A stretch of DNA of 64,000 bases. It comes from Odiellus spinosus. Its lineage: Eukaryota > Arthropoda > Arachnida > Opiliones > Phalangiidae. Below, one piece after another: positions 12,101 to 27,100 of the stretch. The number at the start of each line of letters is the position of its first letter. The first letter of the stretch is position 1. The stretch lies in assembly GCA_963920705.1 (NCBI GenBank), contig OY987230.1:21105320-21169319 (forward strand), given 5' to 3'. The translations under genes and the position numbers were made by a program. Below the pieces are notes generated by a model. It ran no database searches and had not been told where the DNA came from. It was given only the letters and a program-made list of their open reading frames with translations.

Positions 12101-15100
12101 ATCTTTAGGATATGACTCTAAGCTCGTCATTTTATCTTTAAGATGACTCTAAGCTCGTCATTTTATCTTAATTGTCTCTAAGCTCGTGATATTATCTTAA
12201 TTGACTCTAAGCTCGTCAAATTATCTTAATTGACTCTAAGCTCGTCATATTATCTTTAAGATGACTCTAAGCTCGTCATATTATCTTTAGGATGACTCTA
12301 AGCTCGTCATATTATCTTTAGGATGACTCTAAACTCGTCATATTATCTTTAGGATGACTCTAAACTCGTCATATTATCTTTAGGATGACTCTAAACTCGT
12401 CATATTATCTTTAGGATGACTCTAAACTCGTCATATTATCTTTAGGATGACTCTAAACTCGTCATATTATCTTTAGGATGACTCTAAACTCGTCATATTA
12501 TCTTTAGGATGACTCTAAACTCGTCATATTATCTTTAGGATGACTCTAAACTCGTCATATTATCTTTAGGATGACTCTAAACTCGTCATATTATCTTTAG
12601 GATGACTCTAAACTCGTAATTTTATCTTTAAGATGACTCTAAACTCGTCATATTTATCTTTAAGATGACTCTAAACTCGTCATATTTATCTTTAAGATGA
12701 CTAAACTCGTCATTTTATCGTAAGATGACTTTAAGCTTGTCATATTTATCTTTAAGAGGAGTATAAACTCATCATTTACGTTTTAAAATGCCAAACATAA
12801 AAAAAACAATCATGCGCGTGCGTAGAAGTAAAATGTTTACTATCATACCTGAAAGGAAGTGACGCAGGCGGAAGTGATCTCGTAGACGGCTTCTCCGACG
12901 GTCTTGGGTTCGGGACGGAAAGGGGTGACGACGTAGTGTAGACCCAACAAGGGAATCAAAATCAGCGTGGCGCGAACCGCCTTCCTCGTCTGATGAGTGT
13001 CTTGAGAATTTGGCGCGCGAAGTTTCGTCACCAAAACGTGAACGATGTTGATTAGAAAGATGAAATTAATCTGGGAAGAGAAATTACAAACAAATTAAAT
13101 TTTAAACTTATTTCATTAATCAAAAAGAAGTTAGTTAATAATTCTTAAAGAATAGACTCTAATTTAGTTAAATTCAAAGCAAAATAAATAAAATAATGAA
13201 ATAATTTCGTCAAAGCTACAGGTTCCTACATCAATTTTGGCGAAGCAAATGACATCAATGAAAAGTCCTATACGAATTAATATTCAACCCCTTGATTTTA
13301 AATTTAAATTCGAGACACGACGGGAGATACGCAAATTTTAGGAACAGGTACTCAAAAAGATTAAATAATTACCAGCATTGAGAGAATAACTGGTCCAGAG
13401 AGGATCCATTGATATACGCTCTCTTCCAGCCAACATCTGTTACGAGAAACAAAAAAAAAAATTAATTACAAATGCAAAAGAAAATAAAGAAAAACGATTT
13501 CGGAATACAAATTTATGTCAGTGACATTTATTAAAGTATAATTTAAAAAAGCATTACAAAATGAGCTTGTCATTTAATCATAATTAAAACTAATGAGGGT
13601 CTTTTTGTAAAAATAAAAATAACCTCACTTAAACAAAATTTAAATTTAAAATATTCAATGTATAGTATCACGAACGGGTCAAAAGATATGGTTATCATTT
13701 TCTTCCTTTAATCCCATTGCCTCAAACTCGATGAACATATCGAAATATATTGGAGTTGTATGGGAACGAAAAAATAAAAATATTTCATAACCACTATTCT
13801 TTTGAGTTACGTGGCGAATTTTAGATGGAATCCGAAGTGGCGCCACCAAAGTGGGCCGGGATACAAAACGTATAACTTAGAAAGGGCATGGGGGTCATAA
13901 CGTAACCCCAGTTTCGATGGAAATTACCTTAATAACTGTCATTTTTTTGATTAGGTCCATAATTTACGCCAAAAACTCTTTTACTCACTTTACAGCCTTG
14001 GTAGGGATCTAAATTAGCATTGGGAATTCGGTTTCCTATGAGAATTTAGGTCTCTTTCAAGGTAGTAACAAAATAAGTATACAAAAATAATAAAGGGAGA
14101 GTTAAAAAAGATAAAAAACTAAGGAATTTCCGGCGAAAAACCTTTCATTGCGTAAGTAGGGGATACTTTCACTTAAAGGGAGTTTAATCCAATAGTAAAA
14201 TCGACTACTATAGCGTGAGACATGCTGTTTTCTATTTTTTAGAAGAAAAACCTAACAGTTTTTGATTTTTGTAAACTGAGAATGCTATGAAGGTTTGACG
14301 TCATCAAATGGATAAAATTATTGAAATTAAAAAGACGATTTTTGTCGAAACATAACCTAAATTCCGTGGTATTATTACCTTGATATAATTATTAACTTCT
14401 GCTATTACTAAAAGTACGGTTATAACGAACGCTCTATAACGAATAGATCTCTAAAATTACCGTAATTAAAAAAAAACTAATTACTCCGTAACTTATCTGT
14501 ATTAAAAAGACGATTATTTGTATTTAAATTTTTGTTATTTTAAATCAGTAATTAATCATTCAAACGCTTGAAAATTCTTATTTCTGAAGGATAAAACATA
14601 TCTACTATAGACGTTCGTATTCCAGATAAGACATCTCAGCTAGCCGTTTCATCTAGCTATACTAATTTGGCAGCCGGCCACTTAAAGACGACCAACCGCG
14701 ATAATACGGACATTTAGCTTAATTTGAATGATTTTAACGCTCACAATCAAGAATTTGAGACCTTAAACAAATGCGTAGATTAACGGATTAACTACGAAAT
14801 GACTAGGGTGTTTATAAATGGACCTAATTAAGAGTTAACGCTCCAAATAATCCGAGCTTTAAAGCCATTGTCCTCAATGATTAGAATTTCGAAAATTATA
14901 TTCGAATATACCTTAAAATCTTAGACCAATTATCGAGTACATCTTAAAACCTTAGACTAATTATATCCTAGAAATTAAAGCTCGCAAAATTAAAAGTGAT
15001 ATTTTACTCTACGTGAAACTAACTTTAAAAAACGTTCAGTTGACGTTATAACGTATAAGTAGTTACGAGTCCAATAGACCCGTTTGATCAATTATTATTG

Positions 15101-18100
15101 GCTCTATTTATCTAGATGAATGAACTGCCCAGTGACAATATGTCAGCGGGAAGATAAGTTAATCCTATTTATAGCTAATACCCCAGCGAGACAATTCTTT
15201 TCAAAATCCGACAAAAGAAAAAACCCATTTGATATCTTACTGGATCGCTACTATGTCGTGTGAAGTCTAATACCACTCGTTCTAAAAAAAGACATAAATA
15301 CCTTTCTTCATCACCGATTGTGACAAGAAAGTTAAATAACGTATTGGAGAATCGAATTTGTCAAAAGTTCTATATAAGTATCACCAAAAACTAATTTATA
15401 AAACCCCCCGAGAATGTACAAATTATGGGATCTTTTAAACCAGCATTTCTTAATCGATTTGAAACGGAAAAATCTTACCGATATCAGAAGCCGATGAAAC
15501 CCTCCTTTGAAGTCTACTACTCTAAAGTTCGATATAGCGTTCCTCTCTGTATGGGTAATATTCCCAATTTTACGAGATCGGAGGGGTCCTACTTCATCCC
15601 CCCTGTCTACGGAAAATTGGAAATTCTCTCTCTCCACAAACGACGACGTCTTTTGGACGAACTCCAAGGCTGCTAGAGATATTCGCTCGACGAACTCCCA
15701 CTCCGAAAACATCTACCGTTAGGAGGCGTGCGAATCGCGCCTTTTGAGAATAACCCATACAGAGAGGGGTATACAAGACCCGGGAGTAAGAGACTTCAAA
15801 GGAGGGTTTCATCGGCTTCTGCCGATATTCAAATCACCACGAAACGTTTTAATCCTGACGTGTTCACGCATTATCTTTATAAATCGATTTATCGTAGCTT
15901 CATCTATCGGTTGTTGAAACCGGCCGAATCGGTCCGAAACTGGTTCCCGAAGCAGTTTCGAGAAATCGAATCAAATCGATTCGAGAAAAAACGGTTTCCC
16001 GTTCACACGACTCTAGCGAAACGTTTTTAAACGGTTTAAATCGATTCCAATGCTTACTATTTACTCAGGTTTCAGCTGGAATTCATATGTGAATAGGCCT
16101 TTATTTTATTTGTACTCTCTTGAATTGACATTGCTAATGAGAGTGGCAAAAAAAACATATTTGGTTGCCACGTTTACGACCCTATTTTCGCTTAAACCTC
16201 TACAAAATCCCATCGTCTCTCGTTCTTGGGTTTCATAAATTTGTTTTTGCTAACGTAGCCTTAATAAAAATGTCATGTTGAGTTGTAAAAAGTCTCGTGT
16301 TAAATGTAATTTCGGTTCAAATGATATAAACGAGATACTACGCTACTTAAAATAGAACCGTTAAGAGTTTGTTTTATTGTAGCTGGCTTTTGGGAACTTG
16401 GGGTGATAATGGATACAATGGGGATCCACCGGAAATGGGTGACGGAAGTTTCTTGACCCGTAAAGGGGAAAAAATAAGGTTTTTATTCCATTTCCTGATT
16501 TTTTAGATTTTTTTTTTTTTTTGCTTCTCGTCCGTTGAGTAAATGGGCTTCTTTATGGCTTAACTTTTTAAGAGCGAACTAAGAAACTTTGAGGGGAAAA
16601 GTATATTTTCTTTAAGTTTAGGCTGTTTTACTACCGTTTCTAAGTTGATTTGGTGTGGTGTAAAATAATCTTAAAGGGACAGTAAAATGTACGATTTTAA
16701 ATTGCGCTAAATATAAATATAAAAAATATATATCCTACGTATTAATTATGATTTCAAAATTTAAAGGGAGGGTGAAGAGTAAAATTAATTGATTTTTCAA
16801 AAAAATGGGACAGTTTTAAATGCTTTTATGAGAACTAAAAGTGAGATATATGGCAACCACGCAGAATATGGCATGCCTCAGTGGCTGCCTTCAACAATTT
16901 GTTGAAAAATAAATATTATTCTTATGATTCAAATTGAAAATCAATTTTGCAGCTAAATGATTAAATAATTAGTATTGCCATTAGGGTTCAACTAAATTTT
17001 ATTATTTTGTTCATTATCCCTTTATTTTTGTGGCAATGTTTCTTCAATCAATACTCAGAGGGGGTTTTTTCTCGCGTTTTGTTTGGGTTTAATAAGGGGG
17101 TCGTCCAAAAAAGTAAATAAAAATAAAATGGATTCTAAAAATTTCACGATCCTATATTTTCTTTTAACAAAGAAAACCCACAGAGTTCACGTCCAAAAAG
17201 AAAATTCTTTTGAAATTTTAGATTATCCGAACAGAGCAAAGCCGTGATATAGGGGCTAAAATTATAATGTATTTCCTATTGGCGCCTGTAAATATGTTCT
17301 ACCTGTCGTGCACCAGCGCGCGCGGTAAAGATACCTTATAGGGTTTAATTTAATAAGTTTATTTAATAATAATAATAAAAGGTATAATTAAAGAGAGGTA
17401 ATTGGAAGATTTATGATAAACTAATCATATAATTAGGCAATATCTGGGGTTATAATTAACAAAGCCAAGATCAAAACTAAGTCGGATTAAGGACCAATAT
17501 TAAACCTCACAAAGGTGAAAAAGTATTTTTTTTTATTTTATTTATTAAAACTGATAAAAAAACGAATAAAATTTCTACTTACAATGTTGTTCGGTCTCCC
17601 TGACTGCCTCTAACTGCCGTATAGATTGTAATTAATAAACCCGGAAGACCTGGAAAGAAAAATTAAAACGAACTTAATGATGATAAGAAAAAAATGGGTA
17701 CGATGAACTAAACAGAAAACTAATAGTAAATAAAGTTAAACGAATGCAAAAAGGTTAACTATTTTCGAAAAATGACCTAGTATTATCAAGAATCCATTCA
17801 GGTTCCATAAGAATATGGGAGCATAGCTTTAGCCTCTGGTACCATCCTCCCAAACTTTGTAACAAAAGTTCGTCCGCAATTTTCGCAACATTTGTACGCT
17901 TAGATCTTTTTTCGGTCGGCTCCATTTTTATTACCCAAAATATTATGTCAAGGTCGTTAGTGGCGCTGGTTAATAATATATTTCAGGAGCGATTTACTTG
18001 AAAAATCGATTCGAAGCAGACGAACTTTTGCTACAAAGTTTGGGAGGATGGTTATTGAATCGCGGCCCTCCCATACTCTTATGGACCCTGAATGGATTCT

Positions 18101-21100
18101 TGATAATATATATTAAGTTTCAATTTCCCAAAGAAATATATATATATTAATAAAAAAGCAACCTTACCCCATCCGAGAAGATAAAACCATCTTAGAATTT
18201 TGTCCTCTTTGACAAATGCGACTACCATGAGTGTGTGAAGATAAAGACCTTCGCAAAACATCCACAGATAATTACTGACCATGAAGTAATTAACCACAAC
18301 GTGTAGAATTTGGCACGGAAGCTACGGATATGAACGACAAAAACATAATTATCAAAAATTATCGTCGAAAATCATAATTCCGAAGGTTCTACTGTCATGG
18401 CGCGTCCAATCAGATCGACGCGATCTCTGTCATAGTTCGTTCTAATACGAGACGCTAGCTGATTGGATTTCCATACAATGATCCGTGTAAGGGCAATTAA
18501 AAATATTCAAATGAACTCTTTTTGATAATGGTATTAAAGCGAGCATACCCCATTGTTAAAGGGAACGTCTGGTTTCTGCACAACTTCGCTGTACCAGATA
18601 ATCCACATGACATTGTTTATGATGAACGAAACGAAAAGGTTCTTGTGGATAGTTATACGAGTACAATTCAGCTGCCTGTTAAGATATTACAACAACAACC
18701 AAAAAATTATCAAAAACTTAGGGCTCATTTTTGAACTTTTGCTCGATTTCCTTCGAGTGGCGAAACACATTTATCGAGTGGCGAAACAATATTTTATGAT
18801 CTTAAAATAATAACCGGGATGTCTACTTTCTAATGGTGCAATTGGTTTATGCCTAGGAGGTCGGGGAGAAAAGTTACGGTCATTTGAATTTAAATATATG
18901 GCTCATTTTAGGACTTTTGCTCGATTTCTATAGTCGAGTGGCGAAACACATTTAACGAGTGGCGAAACAATATTTTATGATCTTAAAATAATAACCGGGA
19001 TGTCTACTTTATAATGGTACAATTGGTTTATGCCTAGGAGGTCGGGGAGAAAAGTTACGGTCATAGAATTTTAATATATGGCTCATTTTGGGACTTTTGC
19101 TCGATTTGTATCGAGTGGCGAAACACATTTAACGAGTGGCGAAACAATATTTTATGATCTTAAAATAATAACCGGGATGTCTACTTTATAATGGTACAAT
19201 TGGTTTATGCCTAGGAGGTCGGGGAGAAAAGTTACAGTCATTTGAATTTTAATATATGGCTAATTTTGGGACTTTTGCTCGATTTGTATCGAGTGGCGAA
19301 ACACATTTAACGAGTGGCGAAACAATATTTTATGATCTTAAAATAATAACCGGGATGTCTACTTTATAATGGTACAATTGGTTTATGCCTAGGAGGTCGG
19401 GAAAAAAGTTACGGTCATTTGAATTTTAACACATGGCTCATTTCGGGAATTTTGCTCGATTTCTATCGAGTGGCGAAACACATTTAACGAGTGGCGAAAC
19501 AATATTTTATGATCTTAAAATAATAACCGGGATGTCTACTTTCTAATGGTGCAATTAGTTTATGTCTAGGAGGTCGGGGAGAAAAGATACGGTCATTTGA
19601 ATTTTAATATAAGGCCCATTTTGGGACTTTTGCTCGATTTGTATCGAGTGGCGAAACACATTTAACGAGTGGCGAAACAATATTTTATGATTCTAAAATA
19701 ATAAACGGAATGTCTACTATGTAATAGTGCAATTAGTTTATGCCTAGGAGGTCAGGTAGAAAAGTTAGTGTCATATTATTATTAACTTGCCTATTTATGA
19801 AAATAGCAAAATTTTGAATCCCCTAGTGTATACCCCAAAACGGGGGAGATTTATATCCGTTTAAATTTAATTTAAAACAAAAACTTACTTAAAATAGCAA
19901 AAGAGTAAGAAAGATACGGTGAGCGCCACAACGGACAAAAAATAGCCAATGATGTATAAGTTGTTTATTTGCTGGCGAAACTGAAAGACAAAATTGTTTT
20001 AATTCGATTATAATAAAAGCTCAATTTTAGTTAGATTATAGGCCAAGAAATTAAGCCAGAACTGCGAAGTATATTTTGATTTATTACCTGTAGATCTTCA
20101 GTATCTACGCAGGTGGTATAATTAGACCAAGTCCTGTTAGTGTCAGGATGTCGAAACCAAGACCCGTCCGAATTACATTTCCGGTAAGCGAACTCTGTTA
20201 AATAAAATAAAAATTGTAAAACAAATATAATTCAACCTACATGATTATAAACTTTGCGGGATGTCAATATATATTATTCACTAGATATTTCAAAATTCCG
20301 CGAAATTTGGTACGTATACCCTAAGGATTGAATTCTATAACTAATTCTAGAGTTAATTATCAATTCGAATGGGAAATCTGATTTCGAGGCAAAATCGATT
20401 ACAACGCCAAAAGTTTCGAGAAAATTAACGAAACACGTGGAAGAAACGTGACCTCGTGACCTGGACAAAATCTATTATATAAATCAGTTTAGAGGTGGAT
20501 TGCATTATATAATTTCGTACTAAACATAAACTGCGTTCACACTTGACACTTTGAAATCGTTTTCAAACCGTTTCGAATGTTCAAATCGACTTTTAAAGAT
20601 ATTAATTTTGTTCCTCGATCAAAAGTCTATACGCGTGACCCCAAAATTTCATAATTTGACCTTTCGAAAACGGTTAAAAAGGGTTTCAAATTCTGTAGTG
20701 TGAACGCAGCTATAGATAATATTACCACAAACGGTTTCAAGTCTATTTTCATACAACACATGAAAAACTAATTGCAGCGAATTTTTCCTGATTATTTTAC
20801 AAGGGTCATACAACTTTTGCCAAACCAATTTCCCTGAATTTCCAGGTTTTTCCACAAATATTTCCTTGAAATTTCCCGGTATTTCACTAATATTTTTCAA
20901 TTTCCCTGAATTTTTAGCCTTTAATTTATTTCCCTGAGATTTCCAGGTTTCCATGTTTGTAGGAACCCGGTGATATTTGCAGGTGCGTCAAATAAAAAGT
21001 AAAATCGACGTCACACTAGCTATAAAGAAAAACAATATAACGAATTTTTTTAAATTTCTGAAGTCTTGGATGACGCGAGATCGATTTGACAAGGCCCGAA

Positions 21101-24100
21101 TCGTGTCAGCCGTCGAGTGTCTAAGTCTTAAAACTTTATTGGTAAACTTAAATATTGCATTTAAAAACAAATTAATGACATAATGTATACTAAGTGTGTA
21201 CAAAATAAAGGCCATGTCAATCAAATTCTTTAAATAATAATAAAAGGACGCGCAGCTAGACTATGGCACTGAATGATAACAAAAATTATAACAATAGATA
21301 CCTATATACCTTAGGAAATTTCAAAAATGGGGTTAGGGGGCCAAGTGCCCCGAGCAATAACACTCGGTGCGGAATAAAGATAAGCCTTCAAGAGTTGCCC
21401 TCTTTAACCCACACGATGTTGACATTTCCTCGTGGGGGAAAACACCATCATCCCCGACATCCCACCGAAACCGAAGCCGCTATCTCGGAAAGGACTTGTA
21501 AAGCCTAACCCCAAACCCCATTTCTATAGAGATCCGAAACTCAAAGGGGCAGTGGTAAGAAATTAAAAATATTCTTAATAAAAATGTTAATTTTAGAAAA
21601 TCTATTTGTCAAAGGCCTAGGATTACTTCTGCCTGTCACAAATACAGGAATTTCATTTTACAAGAACTGGAAAAAAAAAAAAAAACCCTGAGGCTGTTTT
21701 TACACGCGGTTGACGTCAGTTAGTTTCATGTCATATCGGCCGATAGACCTTATACGGTGAGTTCCGGTGATCTCCACGAATCCTGCTAAGCCTATTTTGA
21801 CGGTAATTCTCCCTTTAATGTATAAAGCTGAATAATAAAATATGGCTAAGTTCATAAGCGTCCTCTAACGGCCAAAACATAATTATTTCAATACGTCTAT
21901 AATTGTAAATTACTGTCATTGTTGTTATCCACTTCTGGTTTAATTAAAATCTAGATCGCTAAGCCTTGGCATCCATTTAAAGTGTTATATATAGCGTTAT
22001 ATACGACGCTGTCTAATTAAAAAGGAAAGTTCTCGGATTAAGAGGACTATCTCATAGACGCCCCCGAGGTAAAATTCGAATCACTCGGAAATCGCGGCGC
22101 CTTCAAAGCTAATCATTTAATTCGTATTATAATTTTCTTCTATTATAGAGATACTATATTATAGCAGTCAGGCTTTGTCCCTGCTGAATTCTTAGCCTGA
22201 TTTTGAATATTTCCACCGCAACTGTTGGGATATTCCGCTAATTCTTCTTGTCAGTTTTTAACGGTTTTTGTCGAGGGCGTTAGGCTTAAGAGTATAAGGA
22301 TTAGGTAAGTACTTACTGTTGGGTGAGAATCCCGTGATGAATGTTGGGCAAGGAATATAAGCCACAACGCCAGCGGAAGTGTCATTCCAGCAACCCCACC
22401 CGTCGAAAGTACGGGGGCAAAAAGGCGATTCTAATGAAGAGTAAAAAAAGACAAAAAGAAAAATATTACATCATATTTATGTATGGACATTAAGAATGGA
22501 ACAGTGTAAGAGACTACACGATTATTGGTGAAGAACTAATTTGGCGCGAAAATGCGCTTCATTGTAATAATTAGTCGTGTTCACACTACAGACTTTGAAA
22601 CCGTTTTTAACCGTTTTGGAAAGGTCAAATCGATACGTTCTATCAGAGGTATATAATAACCCCCTTCGGGGGGAAGTATGAAAGGTAGGCAAAATCGACG
22701 AACAACAAGTGCCCGGCGTAAATCGCGGCGGATCGACCCACCGCTTTACTCCCAAAAAATAGTTACACCATTTTGAACCTCACTTTTCCTTACGCACACT
22801 TCCGGAACTTGCGAGCTGAAGTCAACCTTCGACTCCATTTTAACAGAGAGCCTGACTCCTGAGACAGGAAGTTCCAAACACAAATCGAGCCGTCTTGTTT
22901 ATACAAAGACCATTTACTAGAGTAGCGACATTGAGAAGTGGCCTAGATAGTCAGCAGCGGGCTCTTGTTGTTCGTGATTTTTAGCATTGGTAGTATAGGG
23001 GCTTTCATACTTCCCCCCGAAGGGAATTATTATATACCTCTGGTTCTATCCAATTAATAAAAAGTTATTCAAATTAAGTGCACTACGTTTTTTCCACGTT
23101 TTCCCGCGTTTATCACGTAGGGTCCTAGAAAATCATCGTTATAACTAACGATAAAGAAAAAATATTTGGGGTCTAAAATACATATTAATGATATAAAGAT
23201 AGGGTTTGATATTCCGGTTGTCTATTTACGTTATTAATCTGAAAACTACCCAATGTATATACTGTCACCCTCAGTCCCTGAGTGATAAAAAAGCCAAAAA
23301 AATGCGTGTAAGTTATAGATAGGGGTTTTATCAAACATTTCTGGCAATCGTTATGGGATGATGAAACGAGTGTCTCGCGGGAGACATGGAACGGGTGGAA
23401 TTTCTATCCAGCATCCAGTTATATCAGAAGCCGATGAAACCCTCCTTTGAAGTCTACTACTCCAATGTTCCATATAGCGCTCCTCTCTGTATGGGTAAAA
23501 TTCCCAATTTTACGAGTTGGAAGGGGTCCTACTTCATCCCCCCTGTCTACGGAAAATTATAAATTCTCTCTCTCCACAAACGACGACGTTTTTGGACGAA
23601 CTCCAAGGCTGCTAGAGATATTCGCTCGACGAACTCCCGCTCCGAAAACATCTACCGTTAGGGGGCGTACGGATCGCGCCTTTTGAGAATAACCCATACA
23701 GAGAGGGGTAGACAAGACCCGGGAGTAATAGACTTCAAATGAGGCTTTCATCGGCTTCTGGTTATATGGATAACGATATTGGGTTATTGGTCGGTCACGT
23801 TTCTAGCTACACAAACCGAGCCGCGGTGCTGCTGAGGATAAACATTCCGTGATAATAAAAAAAACGGGTGTAATATATGGGAGTAGTATTGTCAAATTTG
23901 ACAGATAACATTTAAGTCGCGTTCACACTCGAAAATTTAAAAATGATAAATTATAAATTAAGAAATACTAGTTTCCATTTAAAATTACTCACGAAGAGAC
24001 GCGTATCATATTACAATCCCGTATTCTAGCAAAACATATCTGCACAATTACGTAAAAAGGGTTAAACCCGCCTTGATGTTGAACATGGAAACGGCGTTGG

Positions 24101-27100
24101 AACCAAAATCTTTTCCATTAAGTAGATTAAGTCACTACAAACAATCCGCCACGCAGCAGCCAACGCCTATATCTTGAATATCTAATGGCTAAGTTCAGCG
24201 AATCGTACCAGAGATACCGTCAACGTAGAAAATACATTAAGGACGCTTCGGTATACGTCTATGAACACGGCCAAAATTGGATTATCAAATTAAAGTTTCA
24301 GCGCCAATAAAACTAGGCTTCCTATTATTTCACCTATGATTCGTGTACCTTCGTAATAGGGTTTAAACTCGGTAAACACTTAAGGTGATTTTTCCGTATC
24401 ATCAATCGTCTATATGGATATGATGGACAAGCGAATAATCTGGCGACGCGATGCGCGAGCTCCGGTAATATTTGTTCACGCAATTTTAACGAATGAAGAG
24501 GAGTTAAAGAAATGAGAGATAGACGGTATGTTTTACCCCATTTCTATCAGAATTAAACTCTATTAAATCAAACACGCGAATAAAGTGGATATGTTTTGGA
24601 ATCAATCTGTAAATTCAATACTGTTGATAGCCAATTCTTTGCGTTATGATAAATAGAGGCAATACCATCTTCATATTGGAATACACACTGAAATTTCAAA
24701 CTGGGATAAGACGATATACGGTAGCCCATTTTCTCGTGTCTGTCAATTTCTATTGTCACGCGCAGATTTATTTACAGTTATAATCAGACTGAATTTTCAA
24801 TACGTACGAAGCTATTAACTTTTTGAAACTAAAGCTGAAATATCATAGGGAGCCTAGCTTTAAACGTGCTGAAATTTCAAATTGATTTCACATAATTTTT
24901 TTTTCAGGTTGACTATATAAATTCCTAAGAAAATAGCGGGAAATCAAAGGCGTATTGATATCCAATGTTAATCGTCGTAAAAATAAAATAGTCACTTGAA
25001 AATTACAGCGAACTAATTTCATATCGACCCATAAAATAATGAGCTTGTCAAAGATATAAATTTTAACCGATGGAAGTTCATTAATTTTTAATCAAAATTG
25101 ACGTTTATTGTCAAGTTTGATTATCAGATAAAGTCGATTAAAAATTATTTTAAACGCCCGATAGGACCTTTCAGACTCAAAGCGATTAAGGATTAGAGCT
25201 TAATCTATTTTGTCATCATCAGAAATATTTAGAGACAGTAAAATAATAACTTAAACTTGGATAAACTTTGAAGGTTAAGTTTTAAATTTAATTCTAATTT
25301 AATATTTTTTTTACTGTTGGACTGGGCCTATTTAAACGATAAGAAATCGATAGAAAATCACTCGTGGTGGGTTGCATTCTCACTTTAAAAAATATGCAGC
25401 AAAACATTTTATACATGTGTATTAACCTTTAACTTTTCGCGCCTTCACAGTTTCCCGCCAAAAAAAAAGGAGATTTTGGCCCAAATTTATCGTATTTTCT
25501 GCCAATCGTGTGTCTTGCGCGCTTCCTATACAGAATAGCTGATTCGAGTTTTCGTGTTTCTCGGCAATTTATCGGACTTAAGCCTTTTTGTATTTTATTC
25601 GTTGGCAATTCTTCACCGCCCTTTAATAACGAGTTACTTCTGACACTATAATATATTATTACAGTTCCGTTTCAACTTAACTTTGTAGCGTAGTTTTGGG
25701 TCGATAAACGTTGACTCTAACGCCAATGTATGTATACGGTTATAGTAGAGATAAGCATAGAACGTTGCTGACAGTTTGACACGCAATATTGAGGAGGTGG
25801 GAAGGGCTATCAGGCCTTTGTGGAACAATCGCGACAAGTTTAAAGGGATAGTGGCATGATCTGGTCAAAATATTAATTGAGACAAAAAATATTTTGAGAA
25901 ATTTACGATGGATACGACGTCACGAACTTGACAGTCAAAAACTATAAGATTAGAGCTAGTTCTGATAATTTGGGAGTGACAATGATATGACCTCATCAAA
26001 CAGATTAAAACTAAAGCTTTGGGCTTTCAAATCAAGTATTGGATAACAAAAATAATTTGAAAATTAAGATAAAAACAACGAAATGTCACGTCTCATATGT
26101 AAAATTTTAGGAATGCGAAACCACTTGGAATTTGGTGCAGTTGTAGTTACAGCTTCTCTAAGGATAGACATCGGATAATAATCTCATCAGTAAGAAAGCT
26201 AAAACTACAGCTAATCCCAAGTTATAATAACGTAAGCCCCATTTAAGTGGTAGAAACGTCTTTATCTAAGGTCAGCTTCAAGGGAGACTAGAGATTAGAA
26301 AATACTCCAAATCCACCAGAAAAAAATAAACAAATATTAAATTAGAATTCAATTTAAATCGAATGTTATTCAGGATCTCCAGCTAAGCCTATTTTCAGGG
26401 TAAGTTTAAAATTTATTTCTAGTTTAATATTTGTTTGCCATTTTTTTTTACTGGTGAATTAGGCCTATTTAAATGACAAGAAATCGATACAAAAATCACT
26501 TGTAGTTAGGTCGCATTCTCCTTTTAATTAATCTGTCAAAAATGTTGCTGAAAAAAGACGCGCAACTATACCTTTAGAGGAGGTATTTTGGGATATGGAA
26601 GCTTATTTATCGGTGTTGTTTGAGGATCATACTATAGCGGGGATGGGATTAGAGACAACGATGCAGTCTTTTAAGCCTTTCTTCGAGCGCTAGCTATCTT
26701 CAGAAGCCGATGAAACCCTCCTTTGAAGTCTATTACTCCCGGGTCTTGTTTACCCCTCTCTGTATGGGTTAGTTTCAAAAAGCGCGATTCGTACGCCTCC
26801 TAACGGTAAATGTTTTCGGAGCGGGAGTTCGTCGAGCGAATATCTCTAGCAGCCTTGGAGTTCGTCCAAAAACGTCGTCGTTTGTGGAGAGAGAGAATTT
26901 CCAATTTTCCGTAGACAGGGGGATGAAGTAGGACCCCTTCTAACTCGTAAAATTGGGAATTTTACCCATACAGAGAGGAGCGCTATATGGAACATTGGAG
27001 TAGTAGACTTCAAAGGAGGGTTTCATCGGCTTCTGGTTTTATCGGGGATACTTTTGACAATTAAAAAAGTTTAAAGAAGTCAGTAAACTATAATTTGTTC

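Larger units (their letters stand above)
6195..12848 (-). other. Receptor intron 13
   Basis: 6.65-kb intron between the TM6 and TM7 exons. It holds MITE A (6422-6759), a D-type repeat (8236-8495), an (AT)n tract near 9289-9304, MITE B (9756-10197), a (GA)n tract near 11434-11458 and the minisatellite (11893-12786). Open frames at 10606-10848 and 11362-11701 show no recognisable domain; the latter spans the GA tract on both strands. Confidence 0.6.
13437..17582 (-). other. Receptor intron 11
   Basis: 4.1-kb intron. It contains the D-type repeat split by MITE A (15439-16050), TTAAAGGG element starts at about 14175, 16674 and 16762 whose partners I could not pair, and otherwise AT-rich DNA. Open frames at 15332-15812 lie across the MITE and are not genes. 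Confidence 0.6.
20195..22316 (-). other. Receptor intron 6
   Basis: 2.1-kb intron with D2 element 20531-20709, a pyrimidine-rich TTTCCCTGA tract (20810-20957) and a partial family B end (~21730-21817, GCTAAGCCTATTTTGACGG ... CTCCCTTTAA). The 81-codon frame at 21263-21508 has no recognisable domain. Confidence 0.55.

Noticed and set aside
15332..15812. Several frames up to 126 codons on both strands
   Set aside because: They lie across MITE A copy 2, and similar frames recur in other MITE A copies (23447-23751, 33805-34032, 40668-40928, 53131-53461).
18522..18810. Two plus-strand frames
   Set aside because: Antisense of TM2 exon 9 and satellite DNA.
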